Assembly (NCBI GenBank): GCA_964017145.1
Contig: OZ024841.1
Span: forward strand, 3,596,001-3,660,000
Length of the DNA: 64,000 nt
Direction of reading: 5' to 3'
Origin: Agrocybe praecox
Taxonomy: Eukaryota; Basidiomycota; Agaricomycetes; Agaricales; Agrocybaceae
Positions 59,477 through 64,000 of the stretch are shown here, piece after piece. Position numbers and translations under genes: made by a program. Positions within the stretch are counted from its first letter, which is position 1. Each line of letters starts with the position of its first letter. Under the pieces are notes generated by a model. That model did no database searches, was not told where the DNA came from, and worked only from the letters and a program-made list of their open reading frames with translations.

Positions 59477-60300
59477 TCAATCCACAGTCATGTCACCAGC
59501 ATGGTCCACCTTGCCCTCCGACACTATTGGAATCGAAATTGCCCCTCGGATCTTTCCCTCCAACTCTTCAAAGGCGAACAAAGCGTCACGCTCAGCCCTC
59601 AAATGTTCAACTTCTGCAAGATAAAGTCGATGACACGCATCCTTATAGGATATGCCTAGCTTCTCACGAAGAGCCATGATCGCGGCGTGTTGCTCCAAGA
59701 TATCATGTTGAGTCATTTGCTGAGAAGACGAGTTATAACCGTTTCAACTGCATGAACAATAACATTACTTACGGGGTCGGATGGGAACTTCACCTCAAGC
59801 TCCGTTATTCTATCGAAGTTGTCAAGGTTATGCGGAATGCCAGACTGCAAGTGAGAAAATTTCAGCAAATTGGACAACATGTTAGCAGTGGACATGCGGC
59901 GCGTTGTAACCCAAAATGTAGATCGAAATGTGCGGCGCATCGTACCAGTCTCTTGCGATCATAGTACCAAATATGCACGCTGCGCCGCACATATCTGCCA
60001 CATACCGCATAATTATAAGAAAGTACGTACCCCGGTAGATGCCTGTAACAACTGCAATCGCCTTTTTTTTTCGAGTGCAGCCAATTGCGTCTGAAAGTCT
60101 GTCAACAAATATTGAGGGACAACAAATGTTTTGCCCTCTGCCGTTACACCCTCAACGTAACCATCTGGAATGGAGGGCAAGCTCTTGATAGCTTTGGGCG
60201 TAGATCCCTTGTTCTTCCCCGCCTTTTTTTTTGCCTGATTCCACCATGTCGAGCAGATACTTGGGAATAAAGAATGATTGGTGGACGTGTTTCGAACTTT
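59477..60300 (-). CDS. probable coiled-coil protein, uncharacterised
   Basis: Product not recognised. The last exon (59,477-59,719) encodes QMTQHDILEQHAAIMALREK and VEHLRAERDALFAFEELEGK, a likely coiled coil. It joins through a 53-nt GTAAGT...CAG intron (59,720-59,772) to a 24-codon exon (59,773-59,844, SGIPHNLDNFDRITELEVKF). Further upstream, 60,031-~60,300 encodes GYVEGVTAEGKTFVVPQYLL and LTDFQTQLAALEKKKAIAVV. The join across 59,845-60,030 does not keep phase as read. The frame also passes through A9 and A10 runs (at 60,224 and 60,063), so the start and one intron are unresolved, or the gene is damaged. Confidence 0.4.
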
Positions 60301-60513
60301 GGTTGTAAAGGTAATAAAATAAGTGTAACGCGATATGGTGATCTTTGATGGAGCTAATTGATGAATGTGACTATTTTGATCGATAAGTCATGTGGTGTGA
60401 CATTGTGGCGTTCAAGCTGATCGGATGACGCGGACAAGTTCTTTTTTGAACACCTTCCTCCTCATTCAGCATCATCTTTATCCGCCGGCACAAATCCTCC
60501 AAACTGCGTTGCA

Positions 60514-60815
60514 ATGCCTACCCGCGAACCATACACCTACGAATCTCTTGGGCAAACAATTGCCAAATTGGAAACGAAGTTCCAACTGGCATACAACGAG
60601 AATAAGCACCTGATTCTTTTGCCCGATGTACACAGGAAAATGGTGAGCAAGAATAGCACTGCATTTGATGTAATACGGCTTACTAATTTGCGGCGCAGAG
60701 GGGCATCGTCAAACACCTCAAGGCACACCAGAGGGAACTGTTGGAGCACCCCCAGCTAGGAGAGAAGACACTGCTGTTGGAGGTCATCCAGACCTACAAG
60801 GACTGCCACCTGTAG
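60514..60815 (+). CDS. small two-exon gene, uncharacterised (81 aa)
   Basis: Exons 60514-60642 and 60699-60815. The 56-nt intron has GTGAGC, a TTACTAAT branch-site-like sequence and GCGCAG. The product runs from MPTREPYTYESLGQTIAKLE to KDCHL, mostly helical and charged (KMRGIVKHLKAHQRELLEH), with no known domain recognised. It is divergent from the minus-strand coiled-coil gene, with about 200 bp between them; the pair may be co-regulated or belong to one element. Confidence 0.55.
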
Positions 60816-61326
60816 CAGCCCCCTACATATATCATACCTTGGTATCTGCCTGACACTATGATATATCTAGGATGGGGCCTACCTGTGTGGAAATTGCCCA
60901 ACTGCCTTATCTTATCTTATCCATGTACCCTCCTACCAAATATAGATAACCAAGCCCATATTGGGCAGTTTGGTTGAATTTTCGTCCATAACATAGAGAA
61001 ATGATCATTTCCGGCCGCGAAAAAACATATATAGTATCTATAAATATATTTTAACATATCTACTATGTTTGCCCCATCATAGGAGGTGAATAATGGATGG
61101 ATTGAAGACCTCAACTTTGGATGACGTTCGAAAATAAACACCTTTGTGCTCGTAATCTATTTTTATTCTTTATGATGGATGTCGTCTATTTTAGCACGGT
61201 CTAGGCCTTGGTTCTTTTGAGTGCATGACCTCGGGCACCGGGGTTACCATTTGTGCCGCTTTCGTAATATGTACAAAAATAACATAATGGTATAATAGAG
61301 CGAGAATAGCAAAAAGGGAAAGAAAG
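60816..61326. other. intergenic
   Basis: AT-rich. It contains an inverted pair atatatcata / tatgatatat (~60,823 and 60,856) and a cttatcttatcttatcc run (~60,904). No gene seen. Confidence 0.4.
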
Positions 61327-64000
61327 TCACGAAGAGTTATCTGTTAATTTCTGCAGAACAAAAGTGAAATCCAATACAGTCTCTTTCCATTTTCGTGTCT
61401 CCTTCGTTTTTAAAACCAAGCCCCAGTAAAGCAAACCAACCATCACGGTGAGGATACCGTTGAGACCGGGTCGGTTCAATGATTCCCAATCGCCGTCCAA
61501 TCCAGCAATGATCTTTCCATCCCTCGCTAGCCTCCATGTTGGCTGAAGGATATGGTACCATCGGAGAAATTCCTCCTGGTATTTAGCTGGATTTCCTGTA
61601 GCAGGCTTCCATGATGAAAGTCCAGGACGTGCGTGTTGTATCCAATCCTTGAGGACAACTGGTCGATATTGGGCTTTCAAGCGGGTAATTTCTTCGTAGG
61701 AATTCATTTGCTCGAATGCGCACCAAAGTCCCACGAGCTTACTCCATTCGCGTCCGAGTCGATTCTCCTCCAATTTCAGCGAAGAAACGGCAGTTTCGAA
61801 CCATAGAGGTATCTCTGCTGCACGTTTGTTTGATGTGGATATAGTTGCCGAATTGGATTTCACCGATGGAGTGGAATTAGTGGACCGAGGCGGCGAAGGG
61901 ATGAGGTGGGAGGAAGGCACAGAAAGGCTGGCTGACTGGGATGGTGTTTCACGTTGCCATTTTCTCGTTCGGACAGAAGGCGTTGGTTCGGCATCCAGCT
62001 TGCGTTTACGAGAGCTTTGAGAAAATGATGGGGTCCGAACGTTTGAAGGGGGATCGTCGATGAGGGGTACGGTGGGTGATAGTGATGGATTTGGAGACAA
62101 ACTTTGAGACAACGATAGGGTCTGAACGCTTGGAGGAGAGTCGATGAGGGGCACGGTGGGTGGTAGTGATGAATTTGGAGACAACAATGGCGTCTGGCAG
62201 TTTGGAGTGAGAGGCGCAATTGTAGGCGGTAGTGATAGGGATCGTTCACTTGAATTTGGAGCCGTGGGATCGTTGAGAGGCGCAACCGTGGGTGATAGTA
62301 ATGGATTTCGAGACAGTAATGGGGTCTGGCCGTTTGAAGGGGTGAGAGGTGCAACCGTGGGCAGTGGCGATGGCGATCGTCCACTTAAATTTAAAGTCGT
62401 GAGATTGCCATCGAGAGGCGCAATGGCGGGCAACGGTGATGGACTGCGAGACGTGGGCTGTTGGCGCGGAATGGAACTAGATTCTGGTGCCATGGAATGT
62501 GGTGGAGAACGAGGTGATAGAGGAGGGCTCAAACAAACGGATGACGATCTGTTACGGAGAGTCGGACTCGGAGCTGACTGGGTTTGTTGCAACGAAGAGC
62601 CATTATCCACGAGACCCTTGGTTTGGACAAATTTTGGAGAAGAAATGGACTTTGCAGAAATTGGAACCGGTTTAGAGGTGGCCGAGGATGGTGAGGGTGC
62701 GACAGGATGCACCTGAGATGGAAGTGAAGCTGGCATAGGGGATCGGTGAGACGAGTTTACGGACACTGACTCGAATGAGTCAATGAAAACACCCTCGTCC
62801 TCCGTCGTTTCCATCGTAACCATTGGGTCAAACCCATCCTCCCGCTTCAACGCACGAGATTTGCACTCTTCGGGGGCTGTTTGTACATTAAAGAGACCAT
62901 ATTATATGATATATACAGCGAACTTACTATAACATAGTTGTAGGAATGATCCAAATGTCGGTATGATGTGTTTCTTGTATCTTGCACGCTCGCACTTGCC
63001 GAAATTCATCTTGATGTTGCCTAGTGTAGTGCCTGAATGAACACTTAAATTAAAAATACATTTAGAGCATGAATGAAGGGTAAATACGAGAGTTACGCAC
63101 CTGATAACATTTAGGCGTCCCTCGTGAGCGGGCTCAGGTCCTCCAGCTATAAGTGTTGCTTTCCAGCCAGTCGCCTCGCAGATCAAGTCGAGGATGGGTT
63201 TCACAAAACCAGCAAGTCCCTGTATACATCTTTAGAGGAGTAAAATCAGCGATAGCGTACTTCAGAGGTTACAAGCGACATACCGTTGACGGTCGGTGGG
63301 TTCTGTGGACGGCGGGTGTGTCGTATCATGTTCCCATTTCTTCGTTAATTCTTGATGATCTTCTTTGGCCTGAGCTTCCCAGTAGTCTTGCTCCTCCTTG
63401 CTGAGTTTTTCGAACATTTGACGTGCGATTTTATCTCGCAACGCAGCCAAATCTTGATGCCTAGTACCGGCCAATTTTGCGATACGTCTGGTTTCGGTAG
63501 TGATCACATCCGTCTGTGATTTGCGCCAAGTATTGGCAGCACTGCGTTGTCGGGGTTTTTTTATGCCAACGCCAGTGAGTTTGTGAATGAGAATTTGGTA
63601 GGGATTGAGGGAACCGGATTCTTTAGGGTCAAGATCGTGGTCTTTGGTGTACTGGTACGCTAGCCACCTCTTGATTTGCTGTTGATTTCCGATGAGCCCG
63701 CGAGATCAGTCACAGGTCACATATGTTACTCACAGCCTTGCGATAGATTATCAGCTTTCGTCTTTCCTCCAACACCTTCATTGCAGCGAGATATTCCTCT
63801 GCACCCAACGTATTCGGATCTGGGGCTTGGGGTTCAGGATCTGGCATACTCTCGTTGATGTTGGCTAGAAAATCCGCTGTCGGGTCTTGGTCATGCGGGA
63901 GATCCACTGGAAATCGCTTGAAGTAACGACGCTGGATACTAGCCAAAGCGTCGGCGGAGTATCCTTCTTTCACAGCGCGCGCATAGGCCGACTTTTCATT
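61327..64000 (-). CDS. Ser/Pro-rich multi-exon protein, N-terminus beyond the window
   Basis: Function unknown. The gene runs off the right edge: the first visible codons (NEKSAYARAVKEGYSADALA, 64,000-63,941) are mid-protein. The N-terminal exons carry a charged helical part with TRHQDLAALRDKIARQMFEK and LSKEEQDYWEAQAKEDHQEL, faintly like an HMG-box helix. A middle exon contains LDLICEATGWKATLIAGGPE. A TAG/GT intron at ~62,879-62,925 leads into the large last exon, whose first ~300 residues are low-complexity Ser/Pro with imperfect repeats of a PSPLPTVAPLTP type. The final ~160 residues (LWFETAVSSLKLEENRLGRE ... WYHILQPTWRLARDGKIIAG) look globular. Such proteins recur in Agaricomycete genomes, often near transposons (recollection, unsearched). 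Confidence 0.6.

Noticed and set aside
62144..62716. 190-aa plus-strand frame
   Set aside because: Antisense shadow of the Ser/Pro repeat region of the minus-strand gene at 61,327-64,000.

Overview
The window looks like a basidiomycete (Agaricomycete-type) nuclear genome. Genes carry many short GT-AG introns of about 50-65 nt. The proteins include NACHT NTPases of the type expanded in mushroom-forming fungi and transposases of the Plavaka and KDZ (CxC5/CxC6-associated) families. No ordinary housekeeping gene, rRNA, tRNA or CRISPR was recognised; almost everything is repeat-derived or accessory.

The main structure is a head-to-tail tandem array from about 664 to 58,632, with the tail of an earlier unit at 1-663. 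Units A (664-13,113), B (13,114-42,627), C (42,628-54,904) and D (54,905-~58,632, truncated) each begin with a sequence containing GATCCGAACCCTAACCCG. A and C are about 12.4 kb. B reduces to about 13 kb once two transposon insertions are removed. A resembles C, and B resembles D, so the array is best read as a duplicated A+B dimer. A complete unit holds a minus-strand NACHT gene, a divergent plus-strand remnant of a KA1-domain protein kinase, and long non-coding arms with strong purine/pyrimidine strand asymmetry. NACHT A and B have intact spliced reading frames (818 and 822 aa). C has one nonsense codon. D retains only the last exon. All three kinase copies are decayed.

Unit B carries two DNA transposons. 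The first is a Plavaka-type element (15,516-26,958) with inverted termini and a 6-bp target duplication, ATCCTG. It has three intact spliced genes (947-aa transposase, 668-aa acidic accessory protein, 271-aa coiled-coil protein), a decayed small gene, palindromic satellite arrays and a nested fold-back insert. Its empty site can be read in units A and C. The second is a KDZ-related element (32,464-37,510) with inverted termini and a 9-bp duplication, GTCTGCCAG, inserted inside the unit-B kinase remnant. It carries a 578-aa SAP-like gene and a CxC5/CxC6-type transposase gene whose frame appears broken.

Beyond the array (58,632-64,000) lie a ~158-bp tandem repeat, a small two-exon gene (81 aa), a probable minus-strand coiled-coil gene, and a larger Ser/Pro-rich gene that runs off the right edge. 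Exon coordinates come from reading splice sites by eye and checking that the spliced length keeps the frame; no transcript or database evidence was available.
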